DNA of 64,000 nucleotides from Macquaria australasica (lineage: Eukaryota; Chordata; Actinopteri; Centrarchiformes; Percichthyidae): the NCBI GenBank assembly GCA_005408345.1, contig SEMN01000327.1, positions 124,001-188,000 on the forward strand. The letters are read 5' to 3'. A program made the translations under genes and the position numbers. The notes beneath the pieces are model-generated. The model had not been told where the DNA came from. It saw nothing but the letters and a program-made list of their open reading frames with translations, and did no database searches. Below are positions 1 to 14,470 of the stretch, piece by piece; position 1 is the stretch's first letter; every line of letters starts with the position of its first letter.

Positions 1-326
1 TGCTGTATTCAACAATACTCTCTCTCTCCTTCAGTATTATCACATCAACCAAGTTATTTTCATTTTGTTCAGTCTCCTATTTCTTCCTTTCCTCTCTCAA
101 TTGTTCAGGACATCTTTCACATTTTTAATATAAGCTTCCAGAGTGTGGATATTTAGGCCTACTAGTGGTGATTGTATTTTATGCTTTTTTTCCCCCTCAT
201 TTATAGTGGATTAAAATTGAAATCCTGTCTTCTAAAGTATATAAACTGCTGCCTATTGTCAGTTTTCTGCTCATTCTGCTAATCCCTGGTTGACAGCTTC
301 TGCTTTGCAAAGACCTTGTGTGTGGG

Positions 327-350
327 TCTCTCTCTCTCTCTCTCTCTCTC
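327..350. repeat. (TC)12 microsatellite
   Basis: Twelve uninterrupted TC units. The Ser/Leu-rich open frame that crosses it is an artefact. Confidence 0.95.
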
Positions 351-933
351 GCTCACTCCCTGTCTCTTGCTCCTACAAAAGCATCACACTCCATATTTTC
401 TTCTCACAAATTACTGCTAATTTTCAAACAGAACACAAAGCAAAAATCTGGAATGTTAAAAATAAGTATAAAGACTTGAGTACATAACTCATATTGAAAT
501 TCATGTATGCAAATTTTCTCTTATTTTCTATTTTCTAACATACACCTTTCTTTGATATTGTGAATGCACCACCTCACTTAGCTCAATGAAATTCACTCAA
601 GAATCAGGCAGGGATAGAAGCACTATGTAAGAAAAGGAATCAAATTCGACTTGATTTTGCCGACTAATTATTGCGAGAATGGCGTGCCCTCCTTCCTCTG
701 CCATTTTGTCTCATGAAAAATGGATGAAACCAAGGTCATGTTAGGGGAGGGAGCTCGCAATCTACTCCATGTTGGCAGAGACTAGCGGAGGGTTTCACTG
801 CAATTTAAACCACGTCTGATAGAAGACTTTAACCTTGACCCAAGCTTCACATCATTTAATCATGCCTGACTGGTCTCCTGGGCTGACTCACCCATCAGTT
901 CCTTAGTACAGTCATGTGTGACCACCTAAACAT

Positions 934-947
934 ACACACACACACAC
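934..947. repeat. Short (AC)7 microsatellite
   Basis: Seven AC units followed by a purine/pyrimidine alternating stretch to about 1025 (CATGCATGCACACGTATAGA), which could favour Z-DNA. Confidence 0.8.
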
Positions 948-1399
948 GTACACCCACATTCGGGCACCTGAATGTGTGTGCACTCATATAAAGCATGCAT
1001 GCACACGTATAGACATGCATTCACACAGCGTTGAATCAAACAAAGTTAGACAAAGTGAGCCACTTAAAGAAGGTTAAAGAAATACCATGAAAAAAAATAC
1101 AGTGTGGTGTCAATGTACGCAAAATAAAAATAACAATCTAATTGCTTGCATGGCTGGTTCACTAGCTTTGATCTGAGCTTCTGCAACTTCTTCACCTTTT
1201 GTATCAATGTATTACACTGGAACTGCATATTCTGAATAAACATGTCAAAAGGACCAATTATTTGTTTCTAAATTAAGAGGGACTCTACTCTGTGTCTCAA
1301 ATTACAGATAAAATGGAAACCATTTAAATGATGTGTACACCTACACGGTTTTTCCTAAGTAAACTTGCTATTCATGACGTATTGCTATTCATGATGTAT

Positions 1400-1835
1400 G
1401 ATGTCATCAAGTCATCCAATCAAGCTGAGCGTAAGTTCAATCAGGAAAACTATATTTATGCCTCATTCATTCACATCTCTCTCTCTCTCTGCTTCTCTTC
1501 ATCAGCCAATCACATTCCTGCTGTCAAACTTTAAATCTGTTCTCTTCTCGCTTGCTGTCAGCTGTCATTTCAGTGCGGAATCGTTGCGACCCTCCTCCAC
1601 CCCATTCATCTCCAGTTCATCACATTCAGTGTCCAGGTCAAGCTCATCAGAAGTCCATTCCTCATTACAGCCAGATCTTCAGCATCCTTCCACCACCACC
1701 AGTGTCTAGACTCCATTGAGGGGGGCATCCTATACTACTCATAGTCCTTAAAATATGATGATGTCATGATGGGGTCTACATTTTCTCATCTTTATTGTGC
1801 ATGTGTCAATAAATATTTGTGATATGATATGATTA
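1400..1835 (+). repeat. Possible retroelement or LTR-like end with polyadenylation signal
   Basis: The segment contains a CT-rich run, AGCCAATCACATTCCTG, a CACCACCACCAGTGTCTAGA block followed by CTCCATTGAGGGGGG, then AATAAA at 1809-1814 and a GATATGATATGATTAG tail. The CACCACCAGTGTCTAGACTCC block followed some 100 bp later by TCAATAAA is a pattern I recall from dispersed teleost retroelement ends. The two overlapping open frames here (68 and 103 codons) are compositional artefacts. Confidence 0.4.
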
Positions 1836-4800
1836 GCAGGTCTGAGTTTTATGGTATGTTTCATTTTGTCAGAGCATTATGGGGCATTTACCATCATAAA
1901 ACCTGATCACATGTTCAGTGTTATTGGTCGCACAGGCAGATATGTAGTGTCTTAGTGACATGCTGCCTACACTGAAATCTGACATGTATCCGTAGTGCTT
2001 TGCATCTCAGTGGAGCTCTCACATAAAATCAAGGCACTGATGTTTCTCTTCAGTGTCCTGCGGCAGAAAAAGATGCCTTTAGATTATTTGCACAGGCATA
2101 CCATTATAAATGTTTTAATGACTGTTTAAAATTGGATGCATGATTTCAACTCATGAATCCCTTCCATAGTGGGCCCCATAATCACAGGTTCTTGCGCAAT
2201 TGTGCGGACCACGTTTCTTGATCTTATGGTGCTTGTTTGCTTTAGTGAATGTCATCGCTTACAGATTACCTCAGCACGCCATTGTGCACAATTGCTGGCC
2301 TAATCAAAAGGATTTTGGTTTTGGAAAATTGGCCAGTGTCAGCCTTGTAATTTTGTATGATCAAATGTGTTTTTTTTTCTACATGCAAACCCAATGTAGA
2401 CACATGCGTGTTTTGGGTAACAGTCACAAAGAGCGCTGTAGGGGAGCATTCATTTATGCTTTGGGTGATGGAGGTGCTCATATGGGTTAGGTTTTAAGGT
2501 ATCTAAACCAAACACAGTGGTTAAAAGAGCCATGGATCTGCCGAGATTTAATTTAGTCTTAAGTACTGCTCTTTATTTTAATGGATTCTACTGATTCTCT
2601 AATGCTGTTCATGACCAGCCTTTTGATGAAAAGCCTTTAACTAATGTTGTACTTCTATACACTTGGGAGACAGAGTGTGACAGCAGAGAGCCATTCCCTG
2701 AACACTTTTAAAGCCAATTCCAATAGTACAGAATTTCTCCCTCTTTTCAATATACACTAAACAGCCCAACAATTCACATGGGGCTGTTTGCATGTGATAA
2801 TAACAGTTGTAAAGGAGAAATCAGTTGAGCATTCACTGGTGCATTCATCCTTGGAAGGTGGGGGGATCTAATGCTTTGGCCTGGGAGATTTGTCAGACAG
2901 ACTCAGATCTGACCACTTGCCACAGGGTGTGGTGTTGTGTAAACAGTCACATAGGCAAACATGACCTTTCGCCCTTTTTTGTTTTTATTTTTTTTTTTGT
3001 TTGTTTTTTTGGTCTCCTCTGTTTTACATACCCCAGCCCCTAGAAAGCCGTGGATGGCACAAGGCATTGACCCCGAGGCCTTGCTTCTAATATTCATGCA
3101 TGCAGAGAAAGATGATTATAATGCGAGAGCCATTTTTACTCCCTCAGAAACAAATAAGTGCTTTAATGAAACACTTGCCTGAATTATAAATGCATTATGA
3201 TAATGAAGTAAGAATTTGTGATAAAACAACGTACTCAACCCTTGTTCATGTCACAGGAATGGGAACATGCAATCAAGCACAAATGGAATATTTGAGTAAG
3301 TGACTCACTCATGCTACATTTCAGCATCAACACATTTTTACTGGTTCCCTTCAGAATAACCTATGTACAATACAATAATGAAATGTAATTATGTTTTATT
3401 CACTTTATTTCCACACTTACGAGACATCAACATAGTAACAACAAAGGAAATGTTCATGTCACGGTAATTAAACATCCATTAACAGTTTCTTGTGTGATTA
3501 CATGTAACTGGCAGCCACAATCCCCTATAGAGTAATGTTTTACATATTTGAATGGGAAGATTTTAGTGCTTTTTAGTCACTTTTAAGATCCCTAGCTTCT
3601 CCGCACTCCATTCTGTAAGACTCTGCCAAGTGGTAATATAAAAAGAAAATATCCTCTTGCTTTTGTTGCAGGCTTTGCTGCCTCTCAAAGACGATGCTGG
3701 CTCAAAGTAGTGTCTAGAATTGGATTATCTTAAATACTTAGTTGCATTATTGATTTACTCATCCCTTCCATTAGCACTTAAGTGAAAGAGAGGGATTCAT
3801 ACAGTATGCCAAGTTTATTTTGGGGAGAAAGATCTGGGAGCGAGGCTATAGTTCATCACACAAAATTAAGCTCTAGTTTTATCATTTGGCAGACTGCACT
3901 TCACTGATTTATGCATTACACAAGTTATAAATTATGTAATATCTACACATTCTCTGCAATCGGCTTGTGTCAACCTGGCTTGCACTAATGTTAATGCACA
4001 ACACAGAGAGAACTGTATCATAGATATGCTTTCTATCTTGTATGATCTCACTCAGTAGAGATTTCTTGTGCCATTAATCTTTGTTCACTGTCATTGTCTT
4101 TGTTTTCAACTTCACTGTACTTTCGCTGCTCTCATCTGAGATTTACAGTTCGATACAGATTTTTATCAGAATGAAAAGTGACACATCAAAAGTCATCAGA
4201 CCTCTTTGTTGCTTTAATAATGTGATGTGATATCAGTAATACACAACGGGGTTTTTTTAGCAACATAAACAGTTAGTGGCTCTTGTGTTGTGTAGCAGGC
4301 GGCTGTCTGGCTCAGTGTGACCTCCTGCTCTGCCTATAGAACGCTGATGTCACTGCATCATGCTAGATTTGATTGGCTGTATTGAAATAAGGTCTCCATC
4401 TACTTAGACTGTATTCCGTAAAAGTATAAAATATACATTTTTCACTTTCTGTTTCAGATTTGTTCTCAAAGGAGAACACAGGACAAGTGATTTACAGAGC
4501 ATATACGTATGCTGTAGCAGAGGAAAAAAAAAAGCTATTTAATTTTAGTTGGACTTAAAGTAATAGGTTGACTTTTTGATATTCCATTGCTTTACTGTGC
4601 ATATGGCTGGTATTGGGGCAACCATCAAATTCGTGGGCAGTGTTACATAATGTGAATAATCCATGTCAGCTACACGTTCTCGCACTCAACCTCAAATTTA
4701 TCAACCAGGCAGGTTAAAAACCAATGCATGATTAACACCACAGCTCCAAAGACCATAAGGGAGGGACTCTCATTGATAATTCAACGTGTAAAAAAAACTC

Positions 4801-4909
4801 ATACAATTTAACTATTTCATAACAGCAGAAAAACCAACAGTGTAAAAGGAAATTAATGAAAGACTACAGTAGTTTAATTTAAAAACGATTAAAAAACATA
4901 AAATAAAAT
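1836..4909. other. AT-rich DNA, no gene seen
   Basis: It contains homopolymer T runs (about 2370 and 2977-3010) and scattered open frames under 100 codons with no recognisable domains or splice context. Confidence 0.5.
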
Positions 4910-5098
4910 TCTGCCTCTTATCTGGGTCCAGGTCACAGGCTAAGCAAACAATCCCAGACGTTCTTCTCCCCAGACACCTCCTTCAGCTCTTCCTGGGAGA
5001 TCCCGAGGCGTTCCCAGACCAGATGGAATATGTAATCCCTCCAGCGTGTTCTGGGTCTGCCTGGGGGTCTACTCCCAGGTGGACGTGTCCAGAATACG
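4910..5098 (-). pseudogene. Non-LTR retrotransposon ORF2 C-terminus and 3' tail
   Basis: On the minus strand an open frame of about 50 codons reads RPPGRPRTRWRDYIFHLVWE, then RLGISQEELKEVSGEKNVW, and stops at TGA soon after. The GRPRxRWRDYI...WERLGI pattern is the end of the reverse-transcriptase ORF of a LINE very common in teleosts. The following GGACCCAGATAAGAGG matches the usual GGATAAGCGG tail. Everything upstream is missing, so this is a 5'-truncated dead copy. I cannot place it confidently in a named clade. Confidence 0.8.
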
Positions 5099-8000
5099 CT
5101 TTTTAAGAATGATTTAACACTTAGTTTTATTACTATATCTTTGCTTTTTACTGGGTTTTCTTGTTTTATTTTGCCTCGTATTGTACAGTTTTATCCCTTT
5201 TATGATGCTCTGTAAAGGAATTCACAACTTGTTTTACAAAAGCATACACAACGATATCTTTGAGACAATACAGAACATGTCTTTCTCCTAGAATGTGAAA
5301 AAAACCTGATCTCAGGCTGAGATAGAAAAAAGAAAGATATAATTCGAGGGGAGATTTGGATAAAATACAGGATCTAGGCTCATGATATCCATCTTAATAC
5401 CTGTGTGACAGAATGAAGCCACAATTAAAATCCATCATGACAACCTGAGCGAATCTTGCTGCCAATATTCTGCATGTCCTTTTATGCTTTGTGCTTTCAT
5501 GTATCAGCTCATTAACTTTTCAAAAATGTTGGTATAGCTCGGGTCATTTCAGCCGGTCCCTGGTGTGTCCCCTACGCCACTTGATCTGTGTGTCACTGAT
5601 AGGCCTCCCTGCTGCTCATCGGGCTTGAAAACAGCTTGTGTCTGCAGCTTTTTGGCGGAGGGTGATGGCTGCAAACAAGAGCGAGCGCCTATAGCATCGG
5701 CAGCAGCGGCCGTTCAGCTTCAGTCACCTGGCTTGCACCGCTCATTTGACAGAGAGTAGGCTGAGCTCAACAACACTTTTGTTCCCCTTGTTTTAGAGGA
5801 CACGGAATAAGAGCCTGGGAACACTGTCCGTCAACATTGTCTAGACATAAAAAAACAGGTGATGTAACAACACTTAATTGGACAATGTGCCTCTTGGCTT
5901 CAACATTAAAAACTCAGAGAATTAGGACTCAGAGGCAAGGAGAGGCAACGGTTTTTATACAAAGAAATTAAAAACAGACCTTTTAGCAAAAGGCCCCAGA
6001 ATGGTTTGGAGGCATCCTGTCATTTCTGCCATAGTATCACAGGACATCAATTTGACCTGGCAAAGAAACCGAATGTAACTCTTCAGTGGAGAGTAATAAA
6101 AAGCCTACAGGAGTACAATACCAACACAGCTGCTATAATTCTGATTATCCATGTGTCCAGGAAACCATGTCCTACCCTGAGAGGATGTTTATTTTTACCA
6201 GGGTAACCCGATTAGTACAAACCGTGTCTGAAATGCTTCCAAAGGCCAGTTTTCAGGCATATCTCATGTGTTGCTTGAATCAGGTCTTCCCAAGTTCGTT
6301 CTGCCAATTTCACATTGTTTCATGCCCAACAATGAAATACATTTAATTTCAATCTTTTGCTCTTGTACTCTGGTGATAACATTTCAATCTCCTCTTGTCA
6401 AGCCCTGTCCTGATAGATTTTCATCTCACCAACACTTAGTACTAAGAGATTTTTTGTTTTTACTTACAATAAGTACGTTTCAACCTTGTGGATACAATGC
6501 AAAAATTGTAAGTATCATGCAAGTACATCAAATATGCTGAACCGCTTCAAGTGCTACTAACAAACAGGTTTTAGTCCCTTGTCTTTACCATGGGCTACTA
6601 TGCCACTATCAGCCACTGTGATTTAATATTGTCTTTACTTAAAATTCCAGTTGTTTAAATACTTACCTATATACTTACATTCTCAAACAGGTATCTCTGT
6701 AAAGCAGGGTAGTAAACATTCTTGTTTTGTATTGTAGTTCAGTAAACAGGCTAAACCATGCTGTTTAATGGTGATGTTGGATGAGGCTAGAACATGTCCT
6801 GCACCTTTCGCATTCACTTAGTGTTGTGTCCAAACCTTTACAATCTCATAAGAATACCATCCACCACAATGATTAGGTCCATTGATTTTCCTGTAATTGC
6901 TATGGTCGCCCTCTTTTTTCGGGGGCTGAAGAGCAGGAGAACTGTAGTTATTAAAAGAGATAATGGCTAAGTGCTATTTACGATGCTCTGTTAGTAAAAT
7001 AAAGAGTAATTAGATTGGAGAGAGAGACAGATGAGACATTGCATCGAGCCTCTGCTCTATGTGTGTGATTCGTTTCCAAGAACATCCTCAGATCGCATCC
7101 CTAAGTGCATTAATTACAGATCTGAATCCATTTTCCTGCTTCCCTGTTTTTAAATATTGGGCACAGACAGGAGGACACAGCCAATGCCCTTCTGTAGCAG
7201 CAACATGTATTGTAAGTATTTATTATTATTTATTTATTTTTGCTTAATATGTTTCTATATTTTAACTGTTTGATATGTCTGCTAACCAGTAAAGTAGAGT
7301 GATGACACAATATCTGTTATATGTACAAGAGTTTACTGGCAATACAGAGAATTCTTTGAGCTTGCTCGTCTTTATTGGATTTGTCCTGACGTTCATATTG
7401 AACTGGATTATCTAAACAGTTGCTATGGCAATCCTATACAAACTGCACACGGGTAGCATAACTGCAGTGTGCATATTGTGAGCAACCGTGATCAATGAGT
7501 GCCCACATTACGAACATCACTGTGCCGTTCATTCAACAGGAAGTCAGCAGGTCAAGTTAAGCCGAATGTCACCTCTTACAATTTATACCTCTTTAAATTC
7601 TTCTAAAACACACCTTAAACCCGACACGTGTGTAACATGCAGCCGATATTACACTTAACCTCCACAAGAAAGTAATATTGAATGATGCAATTCAGTTGTT
7701 ACTGACTTTGTCTTTACATGCATCCAGCAAAACTAGTTTTACTTTTCCTACAAACTTTTTGAAGCAGGAGAAGGCATGCTATGGTTTCCCTAAATACAGA
7801 TACAACAAAAAGACACTGTGCTGCATACAGTAATTAAAACAAGTAAACTACTGCCATAAAGACTGGTAACATATTAATCACATTTGATTAACATGTGTTC
7901 AATATGCTCATAAAGACACTGCTTCTGGAACGCTTCAGTAGACATTTGAAACGTGAGTCGTGGCGCACGAGTGGTAAGTGTTTTCAGGTTTAAAAAAAAA

Positions 8001-11000
8001 CGTTTAGGTGAATGAAGCAGTTGGATTAATGTTTGTCATGTGTCACTTGATGTTTTGTGTAATGCATTTGACTGGCATCAGATTTGTAGGTGATCATCTT
8101 ATTGCCCATTGGTCTGTGGGGAAAGTGTCAGGAAGCGCTGAACACAGCTTGGTTCAGACTGCGTGTGACGAACGCCTACAGTGAACAGGGATCTATCGTG
8201 ATAAAAACAGGTTATCACTCAGCAGGAACATCATTCAACCTAATTAAGAGTGCATACTGTATATGAATGTTTAGTTAGATCCTGTCTGATTATATTTGAC
8301 AGCAAATCAGAAATTCATTTATAATTTACTGAAATCATTTTGTAGTTTTAACCCCAAATTACATGAAACATGGACATTCAGTTCGAAAAACAAAATGTAT
8401 TTATTTCATGAAAACATGTGTTTTAATAGGCACTTTAGAGCTCCTGATTATATATTATATATAATTAAAATGTTTAATTGATTAATTGATATTACATTTG
8501 TTCATGTCACATTTTCACATAAAAATACATAAGCAATGATGTAATGTTTATATGGGTCCAAGCTCACTTACAGTAATACAAAGCAGGGCTGTATATTTGA
8601 CTTAATATGTTCATGCACCTCTGAATAAAAATGCACTCAAAGTGTGTTAATCCCACTATAGGGTCCAACCAACACACAACAGAAACTGCAGTCAAGTTAG
8701 TTTTCAGATGTCAGGTATGGCATGATATACAATATTTGTTTTTAGAGATGCACAGTACACAGTTGTCACTTTCAGTCAACCAATTATTTCTGATGACACA
8801 GTAATGATAACGTGTCCAGCACATCAGTGAAAACAGACAGCGGCATACTCAAAACTATAATCACAATCAGCCCTGTACAGTACTGTCAATGTTCCCCCTT
8901 TAACTTTTAAAGCTAATGGCTTTCTTGTCTGTTAAAGGTATGAAATGCAACTTTTGCTTTCATACAGGAAGTGTGCAGAGCGTAGATACAAGCATAAACC
9001 CCAGGACATGGCAGATAGAGAAGAAAGGCAGTTTTCTTGGTCTTATGATAGGATTACAGTTGGCATGTGACGAAGGGTACAGGCAAGCAACAATAAAGAG
9101 ATTCAAGGCAACAGGTAAACAGGCAAGCAGGGATGGTTTGAACACTGAGGCATATAGGCAGTTTAGAAGATCAGGCAGTGATACAGTGGAAATGCTTTCT
9201 AAAATATATGCTGGTTTCAGTAGAATAAATTTGCTCCATTAACATGCACTCTTTCTTCAGTGTTGATAGACAGTCGTTTAAAGCAAAATGCGCAAATAAA
9301 CAGCAGTGTATTAACTGCTGAATTTATTGGAGAGAAAAAGCATTTAATAATGAATGAATCTTATCTGCCACATGCTGAGTTTCAGTCTTTGCCTTGTAGT
9401 GCTGTCCACCATCAATTTCAGGTAAACTGGCGTCATATGCGCAGGTATACACAGAGTCAAAAACAGACAGGAGAGGTTGTGAACACGTGGACACTGTTAG
9501 TATCAAAAGGCCATAGGGCAGAGTGTCTGTGTGTGTGCGTCGGGTTGACACTGCTAAAATATATTATTTTAGCTAGACTAGAATTTAACACGCACATCTT
9601 TTATTAAAGCTGCAAATTGCCTCCTTGAAATGCAACATTACTAAAAGATTAGATTCGTCTTCTGCCGTCTCTGGTGGGATTTTATGCCTCAAGGTTTTTT
9701 TCCCAAGTGCCCACTGACGGGTATAGGTCATGTATTGTTAAACACATTATAATGGGGATTAAATGTTATATTGATAGCAGACTGAGCATGAAACACTCTG
9801 CTCGAACACACCGACATACTCACACATACCACAGCATAGTGATACACGTTTTCTGTTTATACAATTTAATTAACCCACATTTTGATTTACTACTTGACTT
9901 ACTACTTGAATAATAATTTGTACTACATGAATGAATAATTTCTTAGAGACAATGTAAACATAATTACAACATTTCTGCAGTTCCGCAGTGTGTGTCTATG
10001 GCTTTGGCTTGTGTGTACTTGTATGAATTGTATTGTGTCATTCATGGGAAAATAATGAATGGTCATATATCATTGATCACATTGTTTAGTTCAAATTTCA
10101 AATTTTAGACATATTTTCCCAACTTATGGACACATTCAAAACAATACAAGTTCCAGACAAACCAAAATACAATCTTAAAACATACATTGTAAAGAACATA
10201 AATGGTATGACTTGATTAGATGTGAAACTGTATCTACCTAAAAACTTAAAGATAGAATGGCATGAATTAAAAGTTTGGTGGCATGTTTCCACTTTTAAGA
10301 CAATTGGAGTCATGATAAAAAAAGGTTTTTTTTTAGATGTGAAGTATAGAAGACATAAAAGTGTAAGAGGCAAACTGCATGCTGAATGTTCAGGTCTCAC
10401 AACCTTTATTTATCCAAGAGTCAATATTCTCAGACCAGTCTCTTTTGTCTTTGAGAGTCCCCTGTTCTTGAATGCTATATTCATCTTTCCATGTGAAGCA
10501 ATTGTATGCTTTCCCCAGCACAATTACCAAACCATGACAGCCCATTTCAGCTTTGTCTAACTCCTCACTTACCGTTCCAAATATAGCCATTACCATGCAG
10601 ATTGGTCCATTATCCTCTGCAATAGGACACTTATTTTCAAGTGAGATGTTGTGATTTTCTGTATCAGAGTGGGCGGCTTCTAAACTTTTGGTCAAGAATC
10701 TCCATGTTGCCTCTAACCAAACAATCTCTTCCCATTCTATTTCAATTAATAAACTAAGCTCTTCCCTGATTTTTTGTAATTTCAGAGCAAGATTGTACAG
10801 TAACAGCGACAATCTGACTTCACAGGACCTTGATACTGTTTCAAAGTGAATGCTGACTGACCTCTGCTTTGTCTTTCAAGCTACCACATCTGACAAATAG
10901 CCATTTCAGCAGTCATAGTGTGTGGTCTCTACGCCACAGTGAATATTACTATCCTATTTCCACTCTGCTACCACCTTAAACCAGTGGTGTCCCTCCTCTA

Positions 11001-14000
11001 GGCGTGGTCCCCTGATCCCAGTCCTGACAAAGACCTGCCAAACCACAGCTACTTCTGATCCCCCAGGCTGACAAGCCAATCCATCTTCACCTGCAGAGTA
11101 ACTTTACTCTGTTTGTCATCAGCACCCGCCCTCTATCAAGGAGAACTGAAATAGATATGCTAAAACATTCACAGCTTCCTCAGTGATCATGACATTCAGG
11201 AATGTGTCCTTAACATTTTTGCTTCATTCATTTATAATCATTTTGAAATTGCTATGATTGTTTTATACAGTAATGTATACAAATGCACTTAATCAGACCA
11301 CACAAGCACTTAAAAACTTATTTCTCAACCCATGTTTTGTTCTTCTTACAGCAAACAGGCCATATCAATGCAATGGCACTACAGTATGAGTGTAATAATT
11401 TAATTCCGTACAGTATATTTAGAGGGCAAACAGTTAGGTCCTGAATGTTCACACACTACCACGGAGCCAATAAGCAGTGTCAGGTTTGCAGCACTAACAG
11501 GATTAAGCACCAAGACTTTATGTCTTTTACAGCCGCTGCCAGGCACAGGCCTGGAAATAATGGGATCAGTTTTGAAGCAGTTCATCATGGAGGAAACCAC
11601 CTCTTCCCACATTAGCTCAGTGTGAAGGGCCCCGATGCATATAGGCACCCTGGAACACGCCCATAAATTGTGAACAAGTAATGACATGATGGACAAATAC
11701 ACATGGAAACATCCAATGTGGGAAGATGAATATTTAACACGTGGTAAGCCATTTCACTAACGAGACTAACTGCAAAGGGGGCAAAGGTTCGTGAAGAGGG
11801 TTGCCAGTCAATCACCCATGCACTGTTAATGACAGCATTAACTGAACAAAGTTCATAAAGTCTTTATTAATTGGAACTGTCTCCTAATCAGAGGGCATGT
11901 GCTTCAAACCAAATCTGTCTGTCATCATCTGTAACCTAAAAGCCAACTCAGGCTATCTGCAGTATAAGTAATGTATAACAGGGCGTAAAAGACCCAAAAG
12001 CAACATGAGGGGCAAAGTGCATGGATTATTAAGGTTAATGCCTTCATATTTTCCAAGGCACATTAGAGGGACGGATGACAATGCTGTGCTTCTCAAATAG
12101 TGAAATGCCAGATGGTAAAATCTTTACCATCCAACTTTGTCTGTCTATTGTTGCTGCTGGGCAAACAGCATACAGTGCTTAAATCAGAACTGTTTTGCTA
12201 AAAACATCAGCTGGAATCAAGGTTGATGAGAGTGGTAGGGGTGAACCAAAACATCTGCGGGTCATAAAACTAAAACAATGAGCTGAAAGATGCTAACATG
12301 CTCCATGACACTGCAGAGGCGGGTGGTGATCCTTTAAGTGTTGATCCCACGTTCAACTCCTTCCACATTCCACATTTGTTTTTTGAATCATTGTTAATAG
12401 AAACATTGATTACTGCAGCTATAAAGCCATCCTGTTTAGGAGATAAAGCCTTGGCAAGCAAAACATTAACAGCACAACACTAAATATGGGGTATGTATGA
12501 ATGTAGTTTGACGTTAGTTGCACTTCACAAAGTTACTAATGAAGCATATCTTTGGATATTTGTGGAAATGTGGAATGCTGACAAAGGGGGTGTGCACAGA
12601 GCAATTCAAAACTGTGTTCAGAACATATTAAAAATGCTTGATTGGTAATGATATTTCATTAGGCCATAAATTGCCAAACACCAATTTAAATCTTGAGTTT
12701 TGTAACCATAGAGATTTTATATTCAGGACTTCACCAAGTACATCAACCTGCACTTTCACTGTAACTTTTCTTTGAATTTCATTAATCTGAATCATCTGTG
12801 GAAGTCCTATCTTATATTTAAGATTGCTTACATTAAGATGAATGTATTACTCAACATCTTGCTGTCTGCGTTTGCAGCTCTATCTGAGCTCCCTGCTGAC
12901 AGAAGCCATTTATTCAGATAGGACCAACTGTCATAACAAATTACTGGAGCGGTTCTCATGTCAAATTTGACATGAGGTATGTTTGAAAACAAGAATATAA
13001 TGCTATGTTGTTTTGCAGGAAGAAAAAAAATCTGAAGCACGTTGTTTCTTCCATGCAACAGTACTTCTTCTGACGATGACTCAGGGGAGGTAAAGACAAG
13101 ATTTTACTGGCATTGGCAGGTGGTAATTTCAGACCTGGGCCAGATTGCAATAGTGAGATGCATCATTCCCACAAGTCACATGGTTAAATCAATGAAACAG
13201 CACCCCTTAGGCCAGTCAGTACAATTTTGAAGTTCTACAACATCCCCTGGCAGGTGGCACCATCATCAGCTGGCAGTCTTCAGTAATCACTTTCTGTAGT
13301 ACACTAGGCTTGTACACTTTGTACTTGAATTGTCTTATTGATTTTGTCCTGTAAAAAAAAATCTCTCAATATTTTTCTCAATACTAGAAAAAATACATAG
13401 ACTAATAAAAAGCTTAAAATGAGAATACAGCTACTTTATTGGAGTACCAACAGGGATGAAACATTGCTTTTAAAACGACATTAAAAAGCATGATTTAAGA
13501 ATTTCTCACAGTAAAAGAAAGCAATGACACAATCAAATCCCCCTGTAATCTCAACCATTTTTGACCCTCTTTATCACAATATCTGTCAGTATTATTTTGC
13601 ACTCTTTGGATAAACATGGGGAAATCATTCCTGAGGGCATACTGATTAGCCCAGGGGGAATGGTAATGAAATACAGTACCTGCTTGAGAGAGTGCATGCT
13701 TTATTACTCTATTATACATGAAAAGATCTGAGGGCTCTTAGAAGCCCTCCTTCAAAGCAGGAATCATTGCCTCACATCTCCCTCATGCCTGTTTCCATTC
13801 AGGCCCCATTAATTGCTGTTTATTTTGCTCCATTTTTGCAAATGAAATGGAAGTCATTCCAGACTGGGAATGGAGGAGATTAGTTTGTAAGTTTAGTTCT
13901 CTGTCTGCTTCTTGAGAAAATATAGCTTTAGAAAAAAAACAGAGGAGAGATCACTTCTCCAACATGAATAACTCTCTAAATATTTGAATAGGGGTGATAA

Positions 14001-14154
14001 CTATAATATTTCAAATTAACCAAGGAGAGACTGTTCAGAAAGAATGAATTATGTTTATAGTGCTGGTGTTTAGTCAGAAAGTGGATCTATAATTTAGACT
14101 CAATTCCTTTTTTAATATGATGTATTACAGCATCACCAATTATTTTGATGAGGT
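5099..14154. other. About 9 kb of non-coding DNA, nothing recognised
   Basis: The longest frame is 140 codons on the minus strand (10390-10812). It starts MSLLLYNLALKLQKIREELS and is rich in Glu, Ile and Trp. I cannot link it to any family. Two successive plus-strand frames at 8916-9607 (108 and 115 codons) also match nothing I know. They lack plausible splice signals joining them. Confidence 0.45.
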
Positions 14155-14470
14155 CTGTCAGTTGGTTGGTTAACTACTTTGGTCCAGACTGAAATATCTT
14201 GACAACTATTGGATGGATTGGCATTCAGGTGAATTATAATAATTATAATGTTCAATACTTTGTGACTAAATTCCTGAAAAATGTCTAACATTCGCATCAG
14301 CCTTAGCTTTGCGTTTAGTGCTAATTAGAAAATGTTAGCATGCTAATGCACTCAACTAAGATGGTAAACATGGTAAACATTATACCTGCTAAACATCAGC
14401 ATGTTAGGATTGTCATTGTAACTATGACAAAGCTAACATGCTGCTAGCATGGCTGTAGACTCTTACTCTT
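14155..14470 (+). repeat. Dispersed teleost repeat, copy 1
   Basis: It contains GGTCCAGACTGAAATATCTT, ACAACTATTGGATGGATTGG, ATGTTAGCATGCTAATGC, AACATTATACCTGCTAAACA and GCTAGCATGGCTGTAGACTC in order. A longer copy lies on the opposite strand at 21990-22517. No terminal repeats or coding are visible. I recall this family as widespread in percomorph fish but cannot name it. Confidence 0.7.

Larger units (their letters stand above)
1..1399. other. AT-rich DNA, no gene seen
   Basis: The stretch holds the TC and AC microsatellites and nothing else I can support. The short open frames are Ser- or Leu-rich chance frames. Confidence 0.5.

Noticed and set aside
7955..7975. GTGGCGCACGAGTGGTAAGTG, considered as a tRNA-derived SINE head
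   Set aside because: The A-box resemblance is weak, and no B box follows at a suitable distance.
8916..9607. Two consecutive plus-strand frames of 108 and 115 codons, considered as a gene
   Set aside because: They are in different frames separated by stops. No recognisable domain or intron signals link them.
10390..10812. 140-codon minus-strand frame with a Glu/Leu-rich start
   Set aside because: No family resemblance, no splice or promoter context, and the length is compatible with chance in a window of this size.
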